Source: a virus. From it: a stretch of 39,416 nucleotides of DNA. This document shows, piece after piece, positions 19,433 to 28,786 of the stretch (position 1 is the first letter of the stretch; the number at the start of each line of letters is the position of its first letter). Where the stretch lies: IMG/VR virus record IMGVR_UViG_3300044699_000106, positions 1 through 39,416 of that record; one strand, 5' to 3'. The translations under genes were made by a program, and so were the position numbers. The notes below the pieces were generated by a model. It saw nothing but the letters and a program-made list of their open reading frames with translations, made no database searches and was not told the DNA's origin.

Positions 19433-19662
19433 ATGAAGTGGGCCGTCGCGCTGTCGGTATTGTTCTGGTTGGCCTTGTACTGCCTGTGGCTTGCACCGTA
19501 GTCGAGGGGCCATGCCGGATATACAACGACGAGATCTACTGCTCGCAGGGTGGCAAGGTGAGCATCTTCACGCCGCGCCCGATAGCTGAAACCGTCTACG
19601 CGATCAACCCGGTGCCTGACGTCGACCCGCGCATCCTGGTCCCGCCGAGAGAAAGGAATTGA
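19433..19662 (+). CDS. Putative small secreted protein or lipoprotein (frame-broken)
   Basis: ATG 19433 gives MKWAVALSVLFWLALYCLW, a good signal-peptide core, but that frame stops at once. The overlapping frame, open from a TTG at 19429, supplies VLPVACTVVEGPCRIYNDE and the rest to 19662 (about 76 residues in all). VLPVAC could be a lipobox with acylated Cys. A single-base loss near 19490-19500 joining the two frames is my preferred reading; a TTG start without frameshift is the alternative. Four cysteines and a C-terminal PPRERN. A small outer-membrane lipoprotein next to tail genes could be a spanin component, but no inner-membrane partner is seen. Confidence 0.5.
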
Positions 19663-19663
19663 C

Positions 19664-21014
19664 ATGTCGTTGCTGAAGGGTAAGCCTGCGCCAGCGCCCG
19701 AGCCCATTGCCGGCCCTCCAGGCCCGCCGGGGCCTCCAGGCCCTCCTGGGCCCCCAGGGCCTCCTGGCGAGCCTGCGCCTGCTCCCGCCCCTATCGAGCC
19801 GGCCCCTATCCCGCCGCCCCCCTTCCCCTTCGCCCTCGCCCCCTCCTACTGGTGGTGGGGACAGTGCTAACCATCGTTACCTGCGTGCCGGCGGCCCGGG
19901 CGGCGACGGCAAGAGCTGGAGCACCGGCATGGAACCAGTGGTCGCAGATCTCGGGCCTGTCGGCCGGCATGACCGTTTTCATAGCTGGTGGCGCTTACGA
20001 CTCAAGCGCGGCTCAGGCGGTCAGCGGCTCATCCGGGCAGCCCGTGACCTACAAGGCTGCGACCAAGGCCAGCCACGGCACCGCTACCGGGTGGCAGGAC
20101 GGTTACGCCGTCGATGGCGGTGCCGGAGCGGCAGTGCTGCGTGGTGGCTTCAACGTCGAGTGGGGGTCGCGCCGGTCTTTCATCACCCTCGATGGGCAGG
20201 TACGTTCGTCCCTTACCGCAGGGTATGGCTTTCATTGCGTGAAAGGCTACGCGGGCGACCGTGCGGCAGTTTTCGCAGGCGGGCAGGTCGATGATCTGAC
20301 GATCAGGTTTTGCGAGCTGGGCGACGAGAGCCAGGAGGACTACTGCATCGACGGCATCCAGGGCAAGGGCCACCGGCTGCTGGTGGAGTCCTGCTTCATT
20401 CACGACTGCGACAACCGAGGAGACGCGCATGGCGACGGCATCCAGTGGTTTCTTCGGTGACGGTTGTACTTCCGCTATAACCTCTTCCGCCACTGCGGGC
20501 AGCATCTTTACACGGGTGATGCGGGTGCGCCGGGATCAACCAATTTCATCGTGGCGTTCAATCAATTTGATAACAAGGATTCCGGAAGCGGTGGAAGCGC
20601 AGGTTGGGCTATTAATGCCGGTGGACCTAGCGAATGGAACATGGATATTCAAAACTGGAGAGTATTCAACTAACACCATTTGCTTTACCACCAGCCTGTG
20701 GTATCCCATCTATCCCAATGCAGCAATGGCCAACCTGATCCTGAAGAACAACGCCTTCGTGGCCTGTGATTGCTTCGAGGTAGGCAATACCACGAACAGC
20801 AACAACGGCTATGACGACTCGTGCAAGGGCGTGCCGGACGAGCCCGGCAAGGTGACGGGCGACCTCGGCTTCAAGAACGAGAGCGGCTACGACTTCCAGC
20901 TCACCTCGGGCTCGCCGCTGCGTGCAAGGCCACCAGCACCGACCTGGGCTACACCAGGGACATCCTGGGCAACCCGGTGGGTCGGACATCGGCGCGTTCC
21001 AGTACGTGCCCTGA
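19664..21014 (+). CDS. Tailspike: collagen-like neck plus right-handed beta-helix, frame-broken
   Basis: ATG 19664 follows GAAAGGAATTGAC. The N-terminus MSLLKGKPAPAPEPIAG leads into six GPP-type triplets and a Pro/Ala linker. After frame breaks near 19820-19850 and 19920-19935 the protein continues RYLRAGGPGGDGKSW, GMTVFIAGGAYDSSAAQAVS, a strand-rich body with CELGDESQEDYCIDGIQGKG and ESCFIHDCDNRGDAHGDGIQ (typical parallel beta-helix turns), then FRYNLFRHCGQHLYTGD, LILKNNAFVACDCFEVG and a closing DLGYTRDILGNP. Further breaks near 20455, 20670, 20925 and 20985. About 450 residues. Right-handed beta-helix tailspikes cleave or bind host polysaccharide; the collagen-like repeat would trimerise the neck. 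Last gene of the rightward unit. Confidence 0.72.
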
Positions 21015-21021
21015 AAAACAA

Positions 21022-21042
21022 GGGCCCCCGGGGAGGGGGCCC
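21022..21042 (-). terminator. Terminator between the converging units
   Basis: Perfect 8-bp stem GGGCCCCC/GGGGGCCC with a 5-nt loop, 7 bp past the tailspike stop and 3 bp past the end of the leftward gene at 21046. On the minus strand it is followed by TTGTTTTTC, so it ends the leftward unit; the same hairpin may slow rightward transcription. Confidence 0.8.
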
Positions 21043-21045
21043 AAA

Positions 21046-21386
21046 CTATGCACGAGTAAGAAGGATTGCAAGAAGGTGAATGACTTGCCCCTCCAAGGGT
21101 AGCCGAATCTCAGCCGGCGTCAACCGGGCCCAGCCGCGCTGGCGGTTGTAGGCCTCCTGGTGGTCGATCAGGTCACCTTGATTGCGTGGCCCTGGCGGCG
21201 CTTCCTGCGGCCCCTGCTGGTCGCGTGTCGCCGAGGCGCGTTGCAGCTCGCCGACGAGCCGGTTGATCAGGCCGTAGCTGGCCTCGGCGGGTAGCTTGCC
21301 CAGGCCCGCGATCAGCAGGTTGGCGTCGCTGTCCACCAGCGTGAGGGTGATGTAGAGCGGCTGCGGGGGGTCTGGTCGTTGATCAT
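21046..21386 (-). CDS. Small protein at the end of the leftward unit
   Basis: The ATG at 21386 overlaps the preceding stop (ATGA). Reassembled with one base restored near 21365: MINDQTP, PQPLYITLTLVDSDANLLI, GLGKLPAEASYGLINRLVGEL, a Gln/Pro-rich middle and RLPLEGQVIHLLAILLTRA, about 113 residues. The GLINRLVGELQRA helix after a strand pair is the only visible structure. No family recognised. Last gene before the terminator. Confidence 0.55.
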
Positions 21387-21806
21387 TCAATTGCTCCAGG
21401 GGACGTCGGACGGAGAAGCGCGGCCGGCACCTTGAAGATCTCGGCGATCTGGCCGGCGCGCAGGATCGGCAGCGGGAAGTTGCGGTCGGCCGCGCACTGG
21501 CGCTCCCACTTGTAGACCGACTGCACGGAAACCCCCAGCCGGCGGGCCAGCTCGGCGCGATTGTCATCGATGAGGTATCCGTGGTGCTTGAGCAGCCACA
21601 GGAAGGGGTGCATCTTGATGCGGCTGCCGTCGGGCATGGCAAACGGCAGCCTCAGCACGGGCTGGCGTGGGCCCGTTGGCGGCACGTAGGTCGCGGCTTG
21701 ACCGGGCGCGGCCCGAGCGGCCGACCGACCGGCTGGCGGGCGGCCAGGACGGCCTCGACACGGGACTCGCGGCCGCCCGGGCCTTGGTCAGATCTTGCTT
21801 GTTCAT
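21383..21806 (-). CDS. HTH (Cro/C1-type) DNA-binding protein, frame-broken
   Basis: ATG 21806 overlaps the helicase stop. The first part reads MNKQDLTKARAA and, after shifts near 21763 and 21690, RVEAVLAARQPVGRPLGPRP and VLRLPFAMPDGSRIKMHPF. The C-terminal half is clean: LIDDNRAELARRLGVSVQSVYKWERQ, a helix-turn-helix, then PILRAGQIAEIFKVPAALLRP. About 140 residues. It is the only recognisable transcription regulator in the genome and is thus a candidate for binding the repeated promoter palindromes or the dispersed motif; that link is inference. Confidence 0.65.
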
Positions 21807-23212
21807 TGCTTGCCTTTCAGGCGGTTCAGTATGGCGGCCTGGACGTCGGCTTGTCGATCAGCGCCTTGGCGATGTCCTCGTCAACCTGTCCTGGGCCAAT
21901 CAAGTAGTGTACCACCACAGGTTTCATTTGGCCCTGCCTGTAGACCCGGGCGTTGAACTGGATATGCTCCTCCAGGTTCCACGTCAGGCCGAACCAGCAG
22001 ACCGCGTGGCCGCCCGCCTGCAGGTTCAACCCGTGAGCCACCGAGGTGGGGTGCGCCAGCAGCACCGGCAACCTGCCCTCGATTCCCAGTTCCAGACGAT
22101 CTTGTCAGCCGCCGGCCGGCTGACAACCGCCGCCCAGGTAGGGCACCTCGGTGCCGGCCGGCAGCACCTTGGCCAGGGCGGCGCGGATGGCCGCACCTCG
22201 TGCAGGAAGGCCACCGCCACCAGCAGCGGCGTGCCCTGCATCTCTTCCACCAGCTCGGCCAGGGCGTCGACCTTGGCGTCGTGCATGTGGGCCGACTCGC
22301 CATCCGCATCGTGAGGCCCAGCCGTTGGTGATCTGGCGCAGCTTCATCACCGCCGCGGCGGCCGTGGCCGCGGTCAGCGACACCTTGGCATCGACCTTGG
22401 CGACAAGGTCGTCGGAGATCGCCTTGTAGGCCTTGCGGGCCGGGGGCGGCAGCTCGACCGGGATGCGGTTGTAGCTGATGGCGGGCATCGTCAGGTAGTC
22501 CTCGGCCTGCAGGCGCAGCGCGATGTCGCCGATCTTGTCGGCCACGACTCGGTCGGACCCGGGCTTCGGGTGCCAGATCTCCTGCATGCGGCCGCCGGCT
22601 ACGCGGATGAATTCGGAGTCCATGAAGGCCTTGCGGAAGTACGTGATATAGCGCCCCAGGCGCTGGCCCTGGTCAACGATCTGGACCTGGGCGAACAGGT
22701 CTTCGATCGACTGCGGCGCGGGCGTGCCGGTCAGGATGTGGCGGCGGGGAAAGCGCCCATGAAATGCTTCAGCGCCTTGAAGCGCTTGCTTTGGGCGTTC
22801 TTGAAGCGAGTGGATTCATCGACCACCAGCATGCCGGGGGTGGTGCCCCACTTGCCAGTAAACCAGTTGCCGATGTAGCCCGAGAGCCAGTCCACATTTT
22901 CAGGATTGATCAGGTACACATCGGCTGGTTCCATCATCGCAGCGCGGCGCTGCTCAGGCGTGCCGTGGACGATCGACACCTTGAGGTGCCTGAACTGCTC
23001 CCACTGGCCACCTCGCCGGCCACGTCAGGTACATGGGGCGCAGCGGCGCGATCACCAGCATCGACTGCACCTCGCCATGGTGCTGCAGCACGCACAGGCT
23101 CGCCAGCGCGATCGCCGTCTTGCCCATGCCGGGATCTAAAGCATCGCCGTGCCGGCGTTGCCCACCATCATCTGGATCGCCTTGTCTGGTAGGGGAGCGG
23201 CGCGTAGTTCAC
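21803..23212 (-). CDS. SNF2-type DEAD-like helicase, frame-broken
   Basis: GTG 23212 follows AAGGACAACCCA. Reassembled, about 470 residues, with SF2/SNF2 motifs in order: LDPGMGKTAIAL (Walker A; broken near 23145), MLVIAPLRPMY (Ia), MLVVDESTRFKN (DExx box), ILTGTPAP (III, broken near 22740), LTMPAISYNRIPVELPPPARKAY, then HPTSVAHGLNLQAGG (V) and ARVYRQGQMKPVVVHYL (VI). The true C-terminus is DVQAAILNRLKGK after restoring one base near 21848. Breaks also near 23010, 22305, 22200 and 22110. Phage helicases of this kind accompany PolA and VRR-NUC genes in replication modules and may drive strand unwinding or annealing. Confidence 0.82.
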
Positions 23213-23248
23213 TGGGTTGTCCTTGTGTGGTGAAGCCCCAGGTTACAT

Positions 23249-23523
23249 TCAACGCAGCAGCAAGTCAATAGCGTCCCTGAAGTGTTGCGTGCTGGATATC
23301 ACGGCCACGTCGTGCCCGATCGTCGCCAGCTGGCCGTGGATCATCTTCTGGCGCGGCGAGAGCGTCGCACCGGGCACCTTGAACTCGACCAGCCAGAAGC
23401 GCCCGCCCGGCAGCAGGAAGAGCCGGTCGGGGATGCCGGTGACACCGTAGGCGAGCTTGATGGCGTGGCAGCCGCGCTTCCTGGCGTAGGCGCAGCAGGA
23501 CGCCTCCAGTAGGACTCCCTCAT
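23249..23523 (-). CDS. VRR-NUC domain nuclease
   Basis: ATG 23523 overlaps the stop of the VapE-like gene (ATGA). About 91 residues: VLLEASCCAYARKRGCHAIK, GVTGIPDRLFLLPGGRFWLVEFKVPG, then SPRQKMIHGQLATIGHDVAV. The G-x-P-D ... E-F-K pattern is the PD-(D/E)XK active site of VRR-NUC proteins, which act alone as Holliday-junction or structure-specific nucleases. One break near 23510-23518, just after the start. Length is normal for single-domain phage VRR-NUC proteins. Confidence 0.85.
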
Positions 23524-25903
23524 GCCGTGGCCGGCTTGTACAGGACCAGCTTGAAGTCCTGCACCTCGCGCATGCTGGCGTTGACGACCCAGCGCGGCAT
23601 CTTGGTCGGTGACCCTCGCCGGTCAGGTCGCGACCCTTGCCCAGCAGCCGGTCCATCGTGAGTGCCGGCACTGCCGAGCAGCTTGCCGTTCATGAAGTCC
23701 GCGTGGCATAGCTCAGCATGCCCGCGGCCCGATGATGACCTTGACCGGGTGCTGCTCCTCGTCCTGGCGGCGTTGCAGGCTCTCCTCGATCAGCTCGGCC
23801 ACCGGGCTGACCACCTCGAAGTCGCCAACATGCTCGTCGCGCATCTCCTCCTCGGCCTCGGTCAGCCACCACTGCTCGCCCTTCAGCCAGTCCGCATGGA
23901 CCTGGGCCCACAACTGCTGCACGTCCACCGCGTGGTCGACGTCGATCTTGCCGTCCACCTCGATCGGCAGGAAACGTCCGTTGCCGGTCGGGTCGCTGAG
24001 GAATTTCGGGTCGTTGACGGTGCCGCAGAAGGAGGCGCAGCGCGGCCGGCGCAGCCAGCCCTGCGCATAGGGCAGTCGGTACTCGTCCGTCTCGTTGGTG
24101 ATGAAGGCCTTCAGCGCGGAGATCTCGGCCTTCTTGAAGGTGGCATCGATCTCGCCCAGCTCCACGATCACGCCCTGCAGGGCCTCGTGGATGGAGTCGC
24201 GTGAGTTGAGGTTCAGGTGCTTGCCGATCGAGGCGAAGTCCGGCGCGAGTGACGAGAACCAGCGTGTCTTGCCGATCCGCTGCTTGCCGACCAGCACCAG
24301 CACCATGCCCTTCTGCGACTTGCGCCGGCCGGCATCCCAGCCACAACAGGCCTCCACGCCCTGCAGCAGCCAGCGGCGCAGGTACGTCCTGAACAGCACC
24401 GGGGTCGGTGTCGGCACCGACCTGCACAGGTCGTCCAGGCGGTCCTGGCCGTCCCAGGGCTTGGACAGGATCCAGTCCTGCATGGGGTGCCAGAAGTGGG
24501 AGTTGGCGATGCGCGCCAGGGCGTCGGCCAGCTCCTTCTTGTTCTTCATGCGCCCGCGGCCGAACACGTCCTCCAGGCTGCCGTGGACCATGTCCGAGAT
24601 CTCGTAGTCGGCCCGGTGGCCGAAGCGCTCCAGCTCGATGCGCCCGGCAGGATGTAGCTGGTGCCCGCGGTCATCAGGTTGAGCCGGGGCGCACCTCCAG
24701 CATCTGCAGGCCCGACTCGACGTTCTCGGCGCTGGTCGGCTGGATCGCCTTGGTCTTGCCGTCGGCGGTGTTCTCCAGGTTGGCCAGCTTGCCGATGTCG
24801 ATCAGGCCGATCGCCTGCCGCAGGGTGATGAAGTTGTAGGGGTCGGGGTGAGCTGGCCTGGGCAGCAGCAGGGGCGGCTTGGCCCGGGGCGGCCGGGCCT
24901 CGAAGGCCCGCGGCGGCGGCGGTGGTGATGGTGCTGCCTTGCGGGCCGCCATCACCTCGATGATCTCGCACAGGACGAGGCGTGTTTCCTCGCTGATCAC
25001 GTAGCCGCCGCGCCGGTTGACCGGGCCACCCTGGGCCTCGACCCAGTCGAAGAAGCGCTGCGTGTAGAGTGGCCGGTTGGCCCCCTGGCCGTGGCCGTGC
25101 TCGCAGTAGACGATACCGATGCCGGTGTCACTGTCACCGCGCTGCAGGTACTTGGCCTCGGTGCGCGGGTCAGCCGTGTGCTCCTCGGCGAACGGGCAGG
25201 CGATCGGCCACCAGCCGGCGGCGTTGCGCTTGCCGACCACGTGGCCGTTGGCCGCCAGCCAGTCGAACACCGGGTCGTCCTCGCCCATGGCCGGCGGCAT
25301 CTCGGGACGCTCGCGCGGCTTGACCACCTTGCCCGGCTTGACCTTGAGCGCCTCGGCCAGTTCCTGCAGCGTGTAAACGGTGTTCTTGTCGAAGGAGTGC
25401 AGCACCGCGGCGAAGTTGTCGCGGTCCTTCTTGTTGTTGATGGAGCCCGGCAGGCGAAACAGCCGGCAGGCCGGGCTTGCGCCCTTGTCCTGCAGGCCGG
25501 CGGCGATGAGCCCGGCATTCAGGGCGTCGGCCGCGGGGATGTCCGCGGTCCATTCCCGCAGCATGTAGCCGAGCTGGAAGTTGCCGGGCGATGTCTCCAG
25601 CACCCAGGTCGGCTCGGCCAGGATGCGCGAGCGCTCGACCTTGCTGCCGACGTCATCGACAACGATTGCTCGCACGGCGTGGGTGTCCTCGGCCTGCCGG
25701 CGGCGGGGCTTGTCGGAGGCTCCGGTGTAGAAGTACCACGGTCCGGGCGGCAGGGGCTTGCCGTCCCAGGTCCAGGACGGAAAACCCCGGCCCTCGACCT
25801 TCAGGCTGACAATGAAGTGGTGCCCGGCCGGACAACCCTCGGACAGGGTGTTGAGGAACTGGTACTGGTCCGTGCTAGAGTAGTCACCGCCGGGGGCTTG
25901 CAT
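23520..25903 (-). CDS. VapE-like primase-helicase, frame-broken
   Basis: ATG 25903 follows AGAGGATCGACTT. About 795 residues. The N-terminal ~400 residues (unbroken to 24674) resemble a primase-type region: GCPAGHHFIVSL, AIVVDDVGSK, RLFRLPGSINNKKDRDNFAA and IACPFAEEHTAD. After two single-base losses (about 24658 and 24700) the VapE domain follows: WDGQDRLDDL, LVLVGKQRIGKTRWF (Walker A), IVELGEIDATFKK, KAFITNETDEYR and GRFLPIEVDGKID. The C-terminus is scrambled between 23720 and 23600 but ends cleanly MPRWVVNASMREVQDFKLVLY. This would prime and unwind DNA for the phage polymerase. Length suits phage VapE proteins. Confidence 0.82.
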
Positions 25904-25953
25904 AAAGTCGATCCTCTGGTGCCGTGTGGTAGCGGCGGATTAGGAAGCTAGAC

Positions 25954-25981
25954 GCCCCGGGTTACAGCCCGGGGCTTTTTT
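25954..25981 (+). terminator. Terminator-like hairpin on the strand opposite the genes
   Basis: Perfect 8-bp stem GCCCCGGG/CCCGGGGC, 6-nt loop TTACAG, then six T on the plus strand. No plus-strand gene precedes it; both flanking genes are leftward. Read leftward it is CCCCGGG-CTGTAA-CCCGGGG, similar to the palindrome of the promoter at 34450. It may stop antisense transcription or serve as an operator for the VapE-like gene. Confidence 0.7.
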
Positions 25982-25987
25982 ATGCGC

Positions 25988-28120
25988 CTACTTCCCGTAG
26001 CGCTGGGCGGTTTTCACTTGAGCATCAAGCGGAAAACCAACCAGCCATTTTGGCACTCGGCACATCTCGTTGGCGAGCAGCTTCTCGGCACGAGGGGCAT
26101 CCCTGGCCGAGGCCTCCAGCAGGATCTCATCGTGCGTATGGCCGATGAGGAAGGCGTCCAGCTTGGCACCCGCCAGGGCCGCCTCGACCCGCCTCAGGCA
26201 ATCGCGCAGCAGTGCCGCACAAATGGCCTGGGTGACGTTCTCGGCCAGCAGGCCGTGCCAGACCCGCTCGGAACGGTAGTGTGCCGCGCCGGCCTTCAGG
26301 AACTTGGTGCCGTCCTCGGGCATGTTCGACGCCCTGAGTTGCACCATGCGGACATCCTTGTGCCCGGGGCCGGTTTGCACCAGGGCCCGGCGGCGCTCCT
26401 GCAGGCGGGGCAGCCACCCCATCGGCCAGCGCTTGTCGTCCTTGCCGGCCGGGCCCAGCAGCCGCAGCGTCTCGTTGCCCGGGTAGAACAGCTGGGTGCC
26501 GTCGGGCAGCGTGCAGACCACGGTGCAGCAGTAGTAGTCGTCCTCGACAGGGGTGTAGGTGATGCCGCTGAATGACTGTGGGCAACCCCCGTCCGTGGCC
26601 CCGTCATAGGCCTCCTTCAGGCCGTAGCTGAAGCGTGCGGCCCAGGTGTTGGCCTCGCGCCAGCGGCAGACCACGTCGAGCGCCTCGCCGTCGGTGAAAC
26701 CGATGCCGTAGTTGCGGGCCATCGCCTTGAGCGCTCCCACCGCACCGCCGAACTGCAGCGACAGCTCGGCCACCTTGCCGACCTGCCGCTGCTTGTCCGT
26801 CACCGCGGCGTAAGGCACGCCGAAGATCTGCTCCGCGTTTACACGGTACACGTCGATATCCTTGCGGTACAGGTCCAGCTTCCACTGGCAGCCGGCCAGC
26901 CAGGGCATGCCGCGGGCTTCCACGGCCGACCAGTCGCCCCAGACCAGCCGGCGGCCCTCAGGAGCCTTGATGGCGGGCCGCAGCAGGCTCGCCAGGACGT
27001 GCATGACCTTGCCCTTCACCCGGCGCTCCAGCACCGCCTGGACCGCTCCAGGCACGTCCTCGGGCACCTCGCGCGGGAAGTTGTGGGCCTGCACGCCGCG
27101 GCTGCTGTAGCGCTTGGTCTGCACCGCACCGAAGGCGAGGTAGGAACCCTGCGCGCGGCCGCCGTCGGAGGCCCGCGCGGCCATGGTGGCGTACTTGACC
27201 ACCGAGGACTTGCTGGCATCATCCACGTGGCTGACCAGCTCGACCGCATCCGGGTACTCGGCCGACTCGCTGGCCAGCAGGAACTCGCCCCGGGCCCGCT
27301 TGTCGGTCGACACCTTGACCACTGCCTCGCCGTTCTTCTCGTAGCGCTGCTCGAAGAAGCGCAGGAAGGCCTCCTCGCCCATCGCCTCGCGCAGCCATGC
27401 CTTGACACGGGCATGCTGGCTGGCCGAGGTCACCATGCCGCCGGACGTGTATGACAGCAGCGCGTCCAGCTCTTCGCGTTCCTCCTTGCCATAGACCTGC
27501 GCGGCCTGGGCCAGCGCCACGTCGATCGGCAGGCCGCGGTCGTTGATACGCTCGCACAGGTAGAAGTCGGCCAGCTCATCGTCGCTCATCGGCGTGTCGG
27601 CGAGGTAGCGCTGCAGCTGGATTTCGGAGACGACGTCGTCCTGGCAGTACGACACCAGCTTGACGTACTCGGCCGGGTCGCCCGCCCAGCCGCCGTCGGG
27701 CAGTGGCCGGCACCACTTCATCATGACCCGGTAGCCTTCACGCTTGTGGGCGAGCTGCACCTCCTCGCCGATGAACTCCAGCGCCACCTCCAGCTTGCCG
27801 GGCAGGCCCGAGCAGCGGGCCCAGGCCGCGGTGCAGTGGAAGCGCTCCAGGGGCAAGTCGAAGCCGGCGCAGTGCCTGAGGATCAGCCGCTCGAATTGGC
27901 TGTTCCAGGCGTGGATCTCGCACCTGGGGTTGTCGAGCGCGGCGGCGAGGTCGGCCGGCATCTCCTCGCCGGCCCACTTCTGCCACGCCATCACGTCGCC
28001 GTCATCGATCGAGTAGGCGGCGCACAGGACGGTGGTGCTCTCATGCTTGGCGTAGACATAGGCCCCGGCCAGCTTCAGGTCCACCGTGCTGCGCGTCTCG
28101 AAGTCGAGCGACAGCTTCAT
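25988..28120 (-). CDS. Family A DNA polymerase
   Basis: 710 residues, unbroken. The start at 28120 overlaps the previous stop (ATGA); the frame stays open further upstream but MKLSLDFETRS is the family N-terminus. A 3'-5' exonuclease domain comes first (SLDFETRS at 4-11, YCQDD at 158-162). Polymerase motifs follow: A, GDWSAVEAR with Asp396; B, RQVGKVAEL with Lys449; C, GHTHDEIL near residue 663. This is the replicative polymerase of the phage. Short linkers between exonuclease and palm are usual for phage PolA. A CGTTTACACG copy lies inside at 26836-26845 (read RVNA). Confidence 0.93.
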   Translation of the reverse strand: MKLSLDFETRSTVDLKLAGAYVYAKHESTTVLCAAYSIDDGDVMAWQKWAGEEMPADLAAALDNPRCEIHAWNSQFERLILRHCAGFDLPLERFHCTAAWARCSGLPGKLEVALEFIGEEVQLAHKREGYRVMMKWCRPLPDGGWAGDPAEYVKLVSYCQDDVVSEIQLQRYLADTPMSDDELADFYLCERINDRGLPIDVALAQAAQVYGKEEREELDALLSYTSGGMVTSASQHARVKAWLREAMGEEAFLRFFEQRYEKNGEAVVKVSTDKRARGEFLLASESAEYPDAVELVSHVDDASKSSVVKYATMAARASDGGRAQGSYLAFGAVQTKRYSSRGVQAHNFPREVPEDVPGAVQAVLERRVKGKVMHVLASLLRPAIKAPEGRRLVWGDWSAVEARGMPWLAGCQWKLDLYRKDIDVYRVNAEQIFGVPYAAVTDKQRQVGKVAELSLQFGGAVGALKAMARNYGIGFTDGEALDVVCRWREANTWAARFSYGLKEAYDGATDGGCPQSFSGITYTPVEDDYYCCTVVCTLPDGTQLFYPGNETLRLLGPAGKDDKRWPMGWLPRLQERRRALVQTGPGHKDVRMVQLRASNMPEDGTKFLKAGAAHYRSERVWHGLLAENVTQAICAALLRDCLRRVEAALAGAKLDAFLIGHTHDEILLEASARDAPRAEKLLANEMCRVPKWLVGFPLDAQVKTAQRYGK

Positions 28121-28785
28121 GCCTTCTTGCTGGCGGCCTTGGCAGGGACTTTCTTCGGTGCCGCCTTGACCACCTTGGGCGGGGCGACCGGCTCGGGTTC
28201 GGGCTCCGGCTCGGTGGTGGGCAGGTCGTCCACCCAGGCCTTCACGTCGAACACGGGGATGAAAATCCGCCCGTACTTCTTGTGCCGGTACGAGTCGCTC
28301 GACAGGCTGACCACGGGAACGAAGCGCTTGGGATCCTTGCGGTACTGCTGCCTGACCAGCTCGGCCAGCTTGGCGACGGCGTTGAGGCCGCCGACGCTGG
28401 TGGTGCTGTATGACAGGCCCTCGCCATTGACCACCAGCAGCAGCCCCAGCATCTCGTCCCACGAGCGGCCGTTGGGCGGCAGCGTGGCCGGCCGGGCCGG
28501 AGCGGGGCCGAACATGGAGGCCACCTCGTTGCCGAGCATCTCGGGCTGCACGCCGGGGATGTTGGTGTCGGCCCAGCACTGCCAGCCGCGGGCAAAGCTG
28601 GTCGGGTCGATGTAGACCCGGTCGTCTGTGGTCACCGGGATTTCGTCGGGGCCGTAGTTCCAGGCGCCAGTTTTATCCATGCGCAGGAAGCTGGTGCGGG
28701 TGCTGCCGCCGCTGCTGGCAATGTCTGCCAGGGCGACGTCGAAACTGCCCGGGTCGAACGTGGTCAGGTCCATTCGTGTAGTCAT
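28117..28785 (-). CDS. Putative ssDNA-binding protein of the replication module
   Basis: 222 residues, 1 bp after the exonuclease stop and overlapping the polymerase start. The N-terminal two thirds are strand-rich (VYIDPTSFARGWQCW, LGLLLVVNGEG, RFVPVVSLSSDSYRHKKYGR, IFIPVFDVKAWVDD); the C-terminus is an acidic Glu-Pro run followed by a Lys/Ala/Pro tail, as in some DNA-binding proteins. Proteins between a RecB-like exonuclease and PolA in such modules are often ssDNA-binding (the DUF2815 type); identity to that family cannot be shown by eye. Confidence 0.6.
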   Translation of the reverse strand: MTTRMDLTTFDPGSFDVALADIASSGGSTRTSFLRMDKTGAWNYGPDEIPVTTDDRVYIDPTSFARGWQCWADTNIPGVQPEMLGNEVASMFGPAPARPATLPPNGRSWDEMLGLLLVVNGEGLSYSTTSVGGLNAVAKLAELVRQQYRKDPKRFVPVVSLSSDSYRHKKYGRIFIPVFDVKAWVDDLPTTEPEPEPEPVAPPKVVKAAPKKVPAKAASKKA

Positions 28786-28786
28786 C

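Noticed and set aside
17106-21014. Diversity-generating retroelement, as in BPP-1
   Set aside because: No reverse transcriptase frame, no template/variable repeat pair and no Mtd-like C-type lectin was found.
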